Assembly: GCF_000001735.4 (NCBI RefSeq)
Contig: NC_003076.8
Location: 15,627,835 to 15,691,834 of the forward strand
DNA: 64,000 nucleotides
Reading direction: 5' to 3'
DNA from: Arabidopsis thaliana
Lineage: Eukaryota; Streptophyta; Magnoliopsida; Brassicales; Brassicaceae
Shown here: piece by piece, positions 1 to 11,815 of the stretch
Position numbering within the stretch: position 1 is the first letter of the stretch
Layout of the letters: the number at the start of each line of letters is the position of its first letter
The notes under the pieces: generated by a model
Database searches by the model: none
The model's input: only the letters and a program-made list of their open reading frames with translations
What the model was told of the DNA's origin: nothing
Translations under genes and position numbers: made by a program

Positions 1-1787
1 ATGACCGTTGGAGCACTCACTTCCTTCATTCTTTATAGCCTCACAGGTTTTATTTATATACGCGTTTCTTGATCTGCAACTTTTGAAAGAATTATTTGTA
101 CTAAACTAAGATATTGTTTTGGCAGTTGGTTCATCGGTATCTTCTTTATCGAGTTTGTACACAACTGCAATGAAAGCTGCAGGCGCTAGTAGACGAGTTT
201 TTCAGATCTTGGACCGTGTTTCTAGCATGTCAAGTTCAGGGGATAAGTGTCCAGTCGGGTGAGATTTCCTCTCATACTATCCTTAATAAAAATTTATATA
301 TGAAAAGAACAGAATCGGTTTATGTCCCGGAAAAATTATGGTTGCAGTAATCCTGATGGAGATGTGGAATTAAATGATGTCTGGTTTGCTTATCCTTCTC
401 GTCCTAGTCACATGATACTCAAGGTAACACTAAATCTCTGTTTGCTTATCCTTCAACTTATAAACATTTAGCATGCTTGTAGAAGTTTGGTAGAACAAAT
501 ATAGGCTTGGTTGGTTGTAGTTCTTTTACTCCAGAGTTACAAATATAGCAGATTCTTGAACCATGACTAAATATTTCTGAGGATGATGACTGGATTCATA
601 CAGCTGTTACAACTTTAACGATTGCTTAAAACCCAAAATTTACAGGGAATATCGTTGAGGTTGACACCAGGCTCAAAAGTTGCACTAGTAGGACCAAGCG
701 GTGGAGGAAAAGTAAGTTCAGATCATACGGTTTTCGATTTGGATCTTTTGGTATTTAAATAGTGAATGTTTTTCATATTTTGCATTTGCCATATGCAGAC
801 GACCATAGCTAATTTGATTGAGAGATTCTATGATCCTCTCAAGGGAAAGATTTTGCTTAATGGAGTTTCTTTGATGGAAATATCCCATCAATACCTTCAC
901 AAACAGGTAAATATTATGTTTCTTGAATAATTCATGTTTATGCTTGCATGTTTGGTAGAACCCAAAATCTTGAAATTTTCTTATCTCGGCTTGTTTCATT
1001 TCAGATCAGCATTGTAAGTCAGGAACCAATTCTTTTCAACTGTTCAGTGGAAGAGAACATCGCATATGGATTTGACGGTGAAGCTAGTTTTACCGATATA
1101 GAAAATGCAGCGGTAAGCACATTACAAGTCTCTTTCTTTCTCCATTTTTTGTTGTGCTCATTGGCACATAGGGCTATTCAGTAAACTGCCTCGATCCAAA
1201 AACCGATAAGTATTTTTCTAAAACCCAAACTGAAGCTAAGGGATTGAACAACCATTCTGATTGGAATCAAAATGAAACATTGTCAGAAAATGGCGAATGC
1301 ACACGAGTTCATTGAAGCGTTTCCGGATAAGTACAACACTGTTGTAGGAGAACGTGGATTACGGCTCTCAGGAGGACAGAAGCAAAGGATTGCAATCGCG
1401 AGGGCGCTTCTTACAAACCCGAGTGTTTTGCTCCTTGATGAAGCCACGAGTGCACTCGACGCTGAAAGCGAATATCTTGTTCAGGTAATAAAACATAACT
1501 TTGGAATCAAAACTCATATGACTCAAAAACATAGAAAAAATCTTACTCCTATCCTAATTTTCTGAATCTGTTTGCAGGATGCGATGGACTCGTTAATGGC
1601 GGGAAGAACGGTGTTGGTGATAGCTCATAGGTTATCGACGGTCAAGACTGCAGACTGTGTGGCGGTTATATCAGATGGTGAGGTGGCTGAGAAAGGCACT
1701 CATGATGAGCTTCTCAGCCTTAATGGAATCTACACAAATCTTGTCAAGAGGCAGCTTCAGAGTTCTTCCTCTGTTACCACCTTGTGA
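1..1787 (+). CDS. ABCB27: ABCB-type half-size ABC transporter, 3' part (ALS1/TAP2-like)
   Basis: The C-terminal part of a half-size ABC transporter; the 5' part lies outside the window. Exons read from GT-AG sites and frame continuity: 1-46, 126-258, 348-423, 646-711, 799-906, 1005-1112, 1287-1484 and 1578-1787 (stop 1785-1787). They encode the end of the membrane domain and a complete nucleotide-binding domain: Walker A GPSGGGKT (split by the intron at 712-798), Q-loop SQEP, signature LSGGQ, Walker [13 protein letters not shown], and H-loop IAHRLS. The family couples ATP hydrolysis to export across a membrane. From memory the sequence matches Arabidopsis ABCB27 (ALS1), a tonoplast half transporter needed for aluminium tolerance. 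Half transporters work as dimers. The ATG at position 1 is an internal Met, not a start. AATAAA-like signals follow near 1935-1955. The family is certain; the exact symbol is a strong recall. Confidence 0.88.
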
Positions 1788-4700
1788 GATAATATCATTC
1801 TTCTGACTACAACAACAAAAAGAAGAAATCATCATTCCATTCGAAGACTAAATTTGTATAATTTGAGTTTGAACCCTTTCAATGCACTAGAGAGTTCTCT
1901 GACATAAAATTGTAATGAGACATTTCAATTCAGTTATCTAATAAAAATAAATATGAGCCATTGAGAATGTTCGTCTAGTCTTGTGTTGTTGGAGATGAGA
2001 GTTTTGTTATCGTAATTTTAAGTTTTTTACCTTATGCAATAGTTTACATAACTATTAGTGTTCCAAGCATTCAAAGGTATTGTCTTTCTAGACGTTAGCC
2101 ACACTTTACAGCTGAAATATCTGCTGATATGTCTATCGTAGGTGTGTACTCCAATGGACGATCTTTTAGTGTGATTGGGACAATACATGCTAAATGATCT
2201 AACATCTGCAATATAACCAAATAAAATTTCGCCCCAAGCAAGTCCCTTATGGAGTTATGGTCCACAAAAATATTGCATGCATAATAAAAAAAGTATTATC
2301 TATATACGAACACCAAAATACCACAACTGCTTTGTCTCATGGATTATAGGTTGCAGGAAAACATAGATGAATCAATTTGATATGCTTTGGACCAATTTAA
2401 TATTTTTTGGACCAAATTAAGTAAACTTTTTTATAATGGAAATTTGCTTGTCACAAATTTGAAGGATCGAATTTTGGACCAAAAAGATATATGTCTTTTG
2501 TCATCTTATGAATCGACTCCATCATCTAGGATCGAATTTTCAAGTTTCAGTAATTCAAAATCTATTCTGACCTCGTGGATGCTCCAACGATGGTTCTCTT
2601 CAACTACCTAGAAACTCTTTATATTAGGGCTGTTTTATGACTTTTCACTCTACGTTGGTTCTATCCAATTAAACTCTCTCACCACTTTTATTGCGGTGAA
2701 ATTTAATTTTATTAATTATTTATGATTTAAGAAAACATAAATTGGAGGTTAAGAAGAAATTAGCATAACAAAAAGTCAAGAACAAATAAAAAAAAAAAGT
2801 TAGCTATGAAAAAAGTAAAAAGTACTTTTAGGACTATTAGAGAATTTAAGTATGATTGAGAAAATTAGACTTCAAAAAAAAAAAAATTGTTCCACAACCT
2901 AATTCTCTTTTTTCTCATGCCTTTGAAATAAAAAGAATCCTTTTTCACACACCAAAAAGAAAACAAAAATGCATGATGGTCCACTAGCTTTTCTTTCTCA
3001 ACCCTATCAAAAGAAGGTCACGGGAAAACACCTTTATATATGTAACATTTTTTCAAATGGATAAATCGCATAGAATGCTATCATTATTGAAAATAGCACC
3101 ATCTACTTCATTCCAAAATTTCCAACGGAAATGACTTTGGTTATAAAAAAAAGTTTCTAGTTTCAAAAAAGCTCTAATTTTCTGTTAAGCAAAAAGACAG
3201 AAAATATCATCCTACAAAATTGAATCATCGTCCAAATGGAAGACGTAAGAAACCATCTTTTCAACCCTAAACGTCACACGTACAGACGTACTTAATACTT
3301 TTCTTTTACTATTTCTTTTCTTGGTTTTTTTTTAAATAAGTGTTTACGAATGAATTGTTTTTCAAACTTTGTTTGGAAATTTATTTGATTTTATAAATTT
3401 TATATAAAATAGAAAAAAAAAATGCGTAGATAATATCTTGTCAGACGCAAGAAGGTTCCAAATGACATTAATGGCAAAATCCAGAGTAAAGACAGTCAAA
3501 GAATCCAAATTTGCTATGAACTCTACTTTCGTGGATAACACTCTACCATAATACCATTTCAACGTCAATTGCGTCATATCTTACGTCATATTTTTCTAAC
3601 ACATTATCTCAAGATTACATATACCCATACTAGCTAGTCAGAGAAAATTGCTAATAAAGCACATCACGACTTTGATGTCCTCAAAAGTTTAAAATGTGAA
3701 GACCATTTATTAGTGCAACATCGATCGATTGAACTATAGAGAATGTGACATTTCCAACGACCAAACTCATAAAAAAAAAAAAAAAATTCACAAATGCAAA
3801 TAAGATCTTAACTAAAATTCATAAATAGATAATAAAATAATTAAGTCGAGAAAAAGTTGCAGTGCGTAAATTTTATTCACGGTCATACTCTCAAATTTTA
3901 TTTATTTTCTGATTATAACTCTTTGTTTCTTCGGTCGGGGTTTCCGTCGATTTGGATGATGATGAGGATTTAAAGACTCATAGTTCTTCAACTGTAATAT
4001 GTTGTATTAGTGGAGAAAAGAAGCTTTAGTCTCACACCGACGATAAGAGTTCTACCGGCAGTGTAGTAATACATAGTAGAAGACGGAGATCTAAGATGAA
4101 AATAACAGAGACAAGAATTTGATCAAGGGACCGAAGATTCATAAGATTTCATGGAATCTTTGTCGATAGGGGAGGTAGACTCCGGTTCGGCGAGCTGAGC
4201 CACCATCGAAGGTCTATTTTTTACTCCTTAGTATTTCTCTCTCTCACGATCGAACAAGTATCTCCTCGACAATGACAATATCATATATCTTCTTCCTTCT
4301 CAAAACGGCTATATAGTGGTGGGATGACAGCGGATCTTGGAAAATCATCATCATTCAGCTCACGTCGCCCAGGTTCATTGGATGTCCTGTTCCGACGAGA
4401 ATCTGCTCACATTGGACGGCGTCTTCAATTGTGTTCTATGATCAGATATTAGAATTTCAATATGTAACCGGTTTAGTTCAGTTTTGTCATGGACATATAT
4501 CTGGAAATATTCTATTGCACATTTATTTATAAAAATTGAAAATTTTTAACAAAAAAAAAAACTAAAATTCATAAATGCATGCATAATACATACTCTAACG
4601 CATGTTTATATGCAATTATGTACAGTATATTATTATTAGTATATACCAAACTTTGATTTGTCTTTTCAAAGTCCAAAATTTAATAATACTTTGATAAGTC

Positions 4701-6719
4701 AAGTCGGCATGTGATGTTCTTTTCTTTCACAAAACAAAAAGTTGGGTGGGTTATGCAAGTAGACAACGATGTGGGGAAGATGATGGTTTACAATTTGTCT
4801 TAGTGCTATCAACAAAAACAAAAATCCTTTTTTTGTCATTATATTACCCAAAAAATCCAATGATCCTTATTATTACTAAGAAAATTATATTACTAACTGG
4901 TCGTTTTAACTATATTTTCTTTTTATCATCTACAACTTACATAAACAAATCAAAATTAATTTTGAGAGAAGAATAATACAAACAAGTACTATTCATATGT
5001 CTTGATCAAATTATTTTGTCATCACTCTATTATACACTCCATTAAGCTATTTCTTTCAACAAAGTATGATTCCATCTATTTCTTTAGATCATTAATTTTG
5101 TTGGTCAAAATAAGTAAATATAGAATTTCCACTTAACATATGCATGGGCAGTGTAAATTAGGTCGATTAAACTGTAAAGAGAGGGATTAAATTTATAATT
5201 ACAACTTAAGACCAAAATTATGTGGAACATAATAGATAAAGTGATAGTGAGTAGACAATTTTTGACATTCTGTTTGATAGAAATCACAAATTTGATGTAC
5301 AATAACTTAAGTATGAAAAGAAAATTAAAACTCAATAGGATCCATAGAAAACATATGTATACAAAAGACTTTATTAAGCATATGTTTTCATGATATTCGA
5401 CAAACAAAGCAAGCAAATCAAATGACAAATTTCATGTATATTAGGCAGATAGCTAAAAAAAACAACAAATATAACACACTAATTATCAGTATCATACTTT
5501 AGCCGAATATGAGATAATTCAGATGTATATCATCATATAAATGGTCAAAAAAATATGTGGTATATGAATTGTTCAATGTTAGATTTTATGAAAACTATGG
5601 GTAAAGTGGGGTTTGGCATGTTAGCTTTCCCTAATATGTCACTGGAATAGAAAGCTAGCACGTCATTAGAAGAAACCAAATGTTAAATGATCCTTGACCT
5701 AAACCAACAGAACAATTTATCTAAAACTGTTATTATTTAAATCCATTAAAACCTGGTAAATAAACTATTTACTATTATGGTTACATTTATCCTAAAAATC
5801 AATTGGATGATATAAACGCGCGGATCATCTTCTAATTAAAAGAAACCACGTCACTAGAATATTTGCATGAATAGGTTAGTGTAATTATGCTTCTTGGAAG
5901 ATGCGTTTGCTATTCTCACCACCACCTGGTATATAGAAAATGATCTGATTCGTTATGCAGTTGATTAATTGTATACCCTTTACCAATATTCTAAGCTAAC
6001 ACCAATGCGGGAGGACATTTATTCTGATGATGTCCTTTCAACGGATCGGATTTGAGTACCATGTGTCACATTATGGTACATTTTGATTCTTGAAATTTCT
6101 CTATTACATTAATATTTTAAGTGTATACATACCACACAAACATAATTTGTTTTAATTAAATTAATTTCATAAAGAATAGCTTTAATGGATTAAAAGTATA
6201 TAATGTAAAAAGGCCAATCCAATCAAATTTGAAGTATCTACCCGAAAAATGGATCATATGATAATTTGTTTTAATGGATTTACCTTTTATTTATCTAAAA
6301 ACCAAATCTGAATTTGAACCTAACCCTAAAATATAAAAAGTTATTCAAAAATTAAATTATTAAAAAGGTATATATTAATAAAAAAGGAAACAAATAAATT
6401 TAATTCTCATTTTGAAAAATCAATACTATTGACCAGCTTGCAAATTCATAGTACCATATTTTTCTACAATTTTTTGTCGACACAATACATGACTCTCTTT
6501 TATCATCCTTTCAAAAATTATTTTTTCAAAATATATTACTATTATCCTTCTTCTCTTTATTATCCGAGTCAAACGCCGAATTCTCATATTCTACATAAGA
6601 CATGGCTCTCTTTATTATCCTTCCTGTATATTTTTTCCTTCATAATATATTACTATCCTTCTCGTTTATTAATACAAACTTGAATTCTTCTTCTTCTTAA
6701 CTTTGTCTGTCAATTCACA
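1788..6719. other. Gene-poor spacer between ABCB27 and PMAT1
   Basis: Nearly 5 kb of AT-rich DNA with stops in all frames and no ORF that resembles a known protein. The first 200 bases are the 3' UTR of the ABC transporter. The only compositional feature is a G+C-richer island at about 3925-4445, which has no long ORF and could be a decayed gene or transposon. The last few hundred bases should hold the PMAT1 promoter. Confidence 0.7.
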
Positions 6720-6727
6720 TATATATA
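6720..6727 (+). promoter_or_regulatory. Candidate TATA box of PMAT1
   Basis: TATATATA lies 35-42 bases before the ATG at 6762. It is the best TATA-like match near the gene, but it would leave a 5' leader of only about 10 bases, so transcription may start elsewhere. Confidence 0.35.
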
Positions 6728-6761
6728 GTACCACCATCACATAAGTATCTCATAACACATC

Positions 6762-8171
6762 ATGGTGAACGAAGAAATGGAGTCATCACTTAAAGTCATC
6801 GACGTGGCACGAGTCACACCATCAAACTCCGACTCGTCCGAGTCACTCACTCTCCCACTCACCTTCTTCGACCTCCTCTGGTACAAACTTCACGCCGTCG
6901 AACGAGTCATCTTCTACAAACTCACCGACGCAAGTCGTCCTTTCTTTGACTCAGTCATCGTCCCAAACCTCAAAACATCTCTCTCCTCATCCCTCTCTCA
7001 CTACCTCCCACTCGCCGGAAAACTCGTGTGGGAACCACTTGATCCCAAACCGAAAATCGTCTACACCCCAAACGACGCCGTTTCATTCACCGTCGCCGAG
7101 TCAAACGCAGACTTCTCACGTTTAACCGGCAAAGAACCGTTCCCCACCACCGAGTTATACCCGTTAGTCCCCGAGTTACATGTCTCCGACGACTCAGCTT
7201 CCGCCGTGTCGTTTCAAGTCACGTTATTTCCAAACCAAGGGTTTTGCATCAGCGTTAATGCACATCATGCCGTTTTAGATGGAAAAACGACAACCAACTT
7301 TCTCAAATCTTGGGCACGCACATGTAAAAACCAAGATTCTTTTCTACCGCAGGATCTAATCCCAGTTTACGATCGTACGGTCATAAAAGATCCAATGGAT
7401 TTAGATACAAAGATCTTAAACGCTTGGCACAGAGTAGCCAAAGTGTTCACCGGTGGTAAAGAACCAGAAAACCCCAAGAGTTTAAAGCTTTTATGGTCGC
7501 CGGAGATTGGTCCTGACGTTTTCCGATACACTCTCAATCTCACTAGAGAAGATATCCAAAAGCTTCGAGAGAGACTCAAGAAAGAGTCTTCTTCTTCCTC
7601 TGTTTCCTCATCACCCAAAGAGCTTCGTTTATCAACGTTTGTGATTGTTTACTCTTATGCTTTAACGTGTTTAATCAAAGCTCGAGGCGGTGATCCGAGT
7701 AGACCAGTCGGGTACGGATTCGCTGTGGATTGTCGAAGCCTTATGGTTCCACCGGTTCCATCGAGTTATTTTGGTAATTGTGTATCTGCTTGTTTTAAAA
7801 TGTCGTTAACGGCAGAGACTTTTATGAGTGAAGAAGGGTTTTTAGCTGCTGCGAGAATGGTTAGTGATTCTGTTGAGGCATTGGATGAGAATGTTGCATT
7901 GAAGATTCCAGAGATTTTGGAAGGGTTTACGACTCTTTCACCAGGAACACAGGTTTTGTCTGTTGCCGGGTCGACCCGGTTCGGAGTTTACGGGTTGGAT
8001 TTTGGGTGGGGTAGACCGGAGAAAGTGGTGGTTGTGTCAATTGACCAAGGTGAAGCGATTTCTTTTGCGGAGAGTAGAGATGGGAGTGGTGGTGTAGAGC
8101 TTGGCTTCTCCCTCAAGAAACATGAAATGGATGTTCTTGTTGATTTGCTTCACAAGGGACTAGAAAATTAA
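6762..8171 (+). CDS. PMAT1: BAHD acyltransferase, phenolic glucoside malonyltransferase
   Basis: A 469-residue intronless ORF with the full BAHD signature: HXXXD as H169-A-V-L-D173 (catalytic His) and DFGWG at 413-417, plus YFGNC at 336-340. BAHD enzymes are soluble cytosolic acyltransferases that move an acyl group from CoA to an alcohol or amine. Length and sequence agree, from memory, with Arabidopsis PMAT1 (AT5G39050), which malonylates the glucose of phenolic and flavonoid glucosides and so steers them to the vacuole. The start MVNEEMESS fits the family; a second Met at codon 6 (MESSLKV) aligns with the start of the two paralogues downstream and is a possible alternative. It is the first of three tandem copies; the next begins 5.7 kb downstream because transposons now separate them. 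Confidence 0.93.
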   Translation: MVNEEMESSLKVIDVARVTPSNSDSSESLTLPLTFFDLLWYKLHAVERVIFYKLTDASRPFFDSVIVPNLKTSLSSSLSHYLPLAGKLVWEPLDPKPKIVYTPNDAVSFTVAESNADFSRLTGKEPFPTTELYPLVPELHVSDDSASAVSFQVTLFPNQGFCISVNAHHAVLDGKTTTNFLKSWARTCKNQDSFLPQDLIPVYDRTVIKDPMDLDTKILNAWHRVAKVFTGGKEPENPKSLKLLWSPEIGPDVFRYTLNLTREDIQKLRERLKKESSSSSVSSSPKELRLSTFVIVYSYALTCLIKARGGDPSRPVGYGFAVDCRSLMVPPVPSSYFGNCVSACFKMSLTAETFMSEEGFLAAARMVSDSVEALDENVALKIPEILEGFTTLSPGTQVLSVAGSTRFGVYGLDFGWGRPEKVVVVSIDQGEAISFAESRDGSGGVELGFSLKKHEMDVLVDLLHKGLEN

Positions 8172-8384
8172 ATCATTTTTTTCTTTCTTCAGAAGAGTAA
8201 AATAATATAAGAAATAAAATTTATTGTGGAAAATTGTAGCTTTCTATTGTCAAATAAATCTAGTTTAGAGTTCCAGCTTCACCAGGAAACTCAATCTTTG
8301 AACCACATATAACCTCACTATGCGTTAAATTGGATCTTAAGTTAAACTTATATTTCTCAAGAATACGATATGTAGTATTGCTTT

Positions 8385-11342
8385 TAGAAGTGTCAATTGG
8401 GCTGTCCAAAGCCCATTGGTCATGTCCACTTGGATCATTTTTTTCATGGGTTTTATTGGTTGGTCTTTAATGGACAATGGTTTGAAAATTTGTCCAAGAC
8501 CATTAAAGACCATTGTCCAATGGTCAGCCCATGGTCAGCCCATGGCCAGCCCATACAATGATGTTTATATACAATGATGTTTATATACAATGCATTTTCA
8601 CACAATCTCGTTAAAAGCTCTATTTATAAAACCATAACATCAACATGAAATCAAACCAAAATCTGTCATCCAAATTGCAACCTTAGATCGGATACCATCA
8701 CAACCTATAACAATCTGTCAAAGACATACATCATCAAATCAGCCATGTACTGAGAATAATAAACACATAACCATAGGCTCAGAGCTTAAGAGAACAGCCA
8801 TGTACCTGTTTCTTCCCAGTCTTGAAACGTTCATGCAAGGGTGGTGTTTGTGTCCTCTTGACCTTGGATCTCATCAGTTTCTACAATAAGAAAAACCGAG
8901 CTATTAATCTAAAAGTTGCAGTCCAAAAGCCATATAAGTTTACTATTATAAACGAGTTCAAGATGTGAATATTACCAACGTCTTGAAATCCACGAAACCA
9001 GTTTCTAGTACATAGGAGGGCTTGCACATTAGTAGGTAAAAGGCAGCTTCTATATTTGTTAAGCACACGACTACCTATACTAAAAGCTGATTCCGATGCC
9101 ACGGTAGTGATCGGAATGCTTAAGATATCACATGCCATCGATGACAATTCTTTAAAACGCGAGACATTGTTTTTCCAATATGCAATAACATCCATATCTC
9201 TAAAAGAGACCATATCTAACACAGGCTCTTCCAAGTACATATCTAATGGTGATTTTCCAGTTCCATTTCTTTGAGAAAAGTAAGAGTAAAACCCCTGAAA
9301 TATGACCAACAAAAGAAAATATGACCAGCCGTATAGTTCAACAATCACAACAGACAACCCATTCTCACTAAGTATAAGAATGCATTTTCATAGCCACTAA
9401 CTATCACAACAAACAAACATACAAGAACAATACTGTAAACACACAAAATTAGCAACTTACATCATATCCAAATGGGATATCCTTTCGTGAAGATTGAGAA
9501 GTGCTTGCTGCAACGTTGCATGTGGTTCTTTTATAAGCTCCAAATAGTTGAACCATCTTATCACGCACATGAGTCAAGTTTTCCTTACTGGTCAATGGAT
9601 TCAGAATATTATAACAATATTCTAAAGCTGAGAATTTCAATCTTGGATCAAGAACTGCAGCCATCGCAAGAATGTCGCTGAAATCTTCCCAATATTTATC
9701 ATATTTCTCCGTCATATCTTCCACCATTTCACGAATAGCCCTATCATGAGAATCATCATGATCTCCCAGCCAACATTTAATCGCCCATACTTGCATAAAA
9801 TACACGTTTGCTGTCGGATAAGACGAACCCGAAATCAGCTTTGTAATCTCAGCAAATGGTTTCAAAAGGTCACATATCAGTTCTGCTCTTTCCCACTCCA
9901 CAGCAGATGGGAAACTCTTATAACCCCTATCTACTTTTACAAGACTACGCAATACATCCTTAAACTGAATTGCTCGTGAGAGCATATGATAAGTGGAGTT
10001 CCAGCGGGTTGAGACATCTAAAACTAAACTTGCCTCAGTTTGAATTCCAATTGTATCCATACAGTTCTGAAATAAATTTTCTCGAGTCTCAGATCCTTTC
10101 ACATACTTCACAGTCTCTCTAATTTTCTCCAAAGCTCCAGATATCACTTCCAAACCATCTTGAACTATCAAGTTTAGGATATGTGCTGAACATCTCACAT
10201 GAAAGAATTCTCCGCTGCAGACAAGATCTTTTTGTAGCTTTCTCTTTAAAATGCTTTGCATAGTATCATTTGCAGAAGCATTATCTACAGTTAAAGTAAA
10301 AACTTTCTTCTCAATTCCCCAATCTTTCAACAGCTCACTAAGCTTCATTGCTATAGCTACTCCAGAATGTGGAGGCGGGAAAGCACAGAAAGATAAGATC
10401 TTCGTTTTCAGAACACCATCAACATCTACATAATGAGCTGTTAAGCAAATATAGCTGTTAAGCAAGTTTGGTGTGGGATATTTCTGTCCTCTATCGAAGT
10501 TTTTCCAGCATGCAGCACGAAATCTACTTACACTACTTTTACCTCTCTCAACTGTCCCTGAAGAAGCAGTGTCATGAGGTAGTATCTGATCCATTTCTGG
10601 ATCTTCATCGTCCATTTCTTGATCCTCAAGATTAAAGTTGTCTTCATCAACCAAGTTTTGAGTATCCAATTCCATATTTCTGACACAAATAAAGACATAA
10701 ACACGTTTAGCAGTGATAAACAAAGACTGAACAGAGGTCAATGGGCTAGCTCCATTAGAAAAGTACATAACATGTGGGAATATCTTATCCACTATGGATA
10801 AAAAAAGAAGAACAAGGATCCTTAAACAAAAGCAATAATCTAGTGTTTAAACAAGGATCCTTAAATTAGCTTACAACACAAAGGGTCTCTACATATTGAT
10901 GTGCTTCAATTCATAATGAAATTCGAAATGGCGAACCATAAACAAAATCTGAAAAGTGCCCATTTGCTAGCTAGCTCTCCTCATATCCAAAAAGCTAAGA
11001 TTCTTTCAGAAACACTAACAATTGAAATTTGGACAAACCCACAAGCTAGTAGAACTAACCGGAGTAGGAGTTGAGAGAGAGGTCGAGCTTGGTCGTCGCC
11101 GAGAGAGAGCTTTGTCGCCGGGAGAGAGAGCGTCGTTGCCGAGAGAGAGAGAAGAGAAGAAAATTGATGTGTTGAAAAAATTGATGGGCCAACCATAAAC
11201 CGTGTGGGCTAGCCCATTAAACCCATGGACAAAATTGGTCTTTAGACCATATAGCCCGTTTTCATTACGGGCCGACCATGGACTGTCCATAATGTTGTGG
11301 ACTGGGCTTAGCCCATGGTCAGATGACCATTTGACACTTCTA
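8385..11342 (-). mobile_element. hAT-family DNA transposon, defective, 2.96 kb
   Basis: Both ends carry the inverted repeat TAGAAGTGTCAA (8385 onward, and reversed up to 11342), and the 8-bp sequence ATTGCTTT flanks it exactly at 8377-8384 and 11343-11350. An 8-bp target duplication with this type of end is diagnostic of hAT elements. The interior holds a minus-strand transposase gene that has lost part of its N-terminal region. Clustered repeats of GCCCAT and GACCAT just inside both ends look like transposase-binding sites. The intact target duplication argues for a direct insertion without later rearrangement at the ends. Confidence 0.9.
8831..10675 (-). pseudogene. hAT transposase, internally deleted
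   Basis: A minus-strand transposase that reads as three exons: 10675-9461, 9294-8976 and 8880-8831, joined by introns 9460-9295 (GTAAGT...TTTCAG) and 8975-8881 (GTAAT...TTGTAG). An upstream ORF extends to 10792, but an acceptor-like CAG just before the Met at 10675 suggests a 5' intron. The N-terminus goes from a BED-finger-like piece (ACWKNF) straight into the RNase H-like catalytic region, so most of the finger and its linker are missing. The middle shows VDNASAND and TRWNSTY, typical of hAT catalytic cores. The C-terminus is the hAT dimerisation domain ([18 protein letters not shown], then LLCTRNW). It probably cannot bind its ends normally, so the element is likely non-autonomous. Assignment to hAT is certain; exon limits are inferred. 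Confidence 0.82.
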
Positions 11343-11534
11343 ATTGCTTTCATCTTTATTTGTTAATTTGGTCCATTAGCTCCTTCGATACTTGTACAAG
11401 TCTCCATTCCGATTTAAATAATATCTCTTGTCTCAAAAAAAGGACTAAACTTGGGCACAAAGAAACCAACCCTTTTTAACTACTACTAGACCACCATCAT
11501 GTTGGTGTATTGCTCTCATCTTACTTGAGTATTA

Positions 11535-11726
11535 GAGCATCCTCATTGGACAACTCTTGATGTGTGTCTTTAGTAATAAAATCAAAGATACCCTCTCTTT
11601 TCGGTGTCTAAAATGTTTTTCTAAAGACACAAATCTAAAATTAAAGACACCCTTCAATTTATTTTATATTTTTTTAATTGGTTTTATATTTAAAGACACC
11701 CACAAGAAAATAACCAATGTGGGCTC
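11535..11726. mobile_element. Harbinger-like MITE candidate, about 192 bp
   Basis: Starts GAGCATCCTCATTGG and ends with its imperfect inverse (CCAATGTGGGCTC), with TTA on both sides (11532-11534 and 11727-11729). A TTA duplication and GAGCATC-type ends fit PIF/Harbinger MITEs. It has no coding capacity. The inverted repeats are short and imperfect, so the call is moderate. Confidence 0.55.
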
Positions 11727-11815
11727 TTAAGAGAGGTCCGGCCTAGTAGTCTGGTACTAGAGAGTTATCAAAAGAATAAATCGTTTTCTTCTAGAGACTT
11801 CCCAACCATATTGTC

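Noticed and set aside
5105-5428. 107-codon minus-strand ORF
   Set aside because: Low-complexity, hydrophobic translation of AT-rich spacer, no domain and no promoter-like context.
6429-6683. 84-codon ORF before PMAT1
   Set aside because: Tyr/Phe/Ser-rich translation of pyrimidine-rich promoter DNA.
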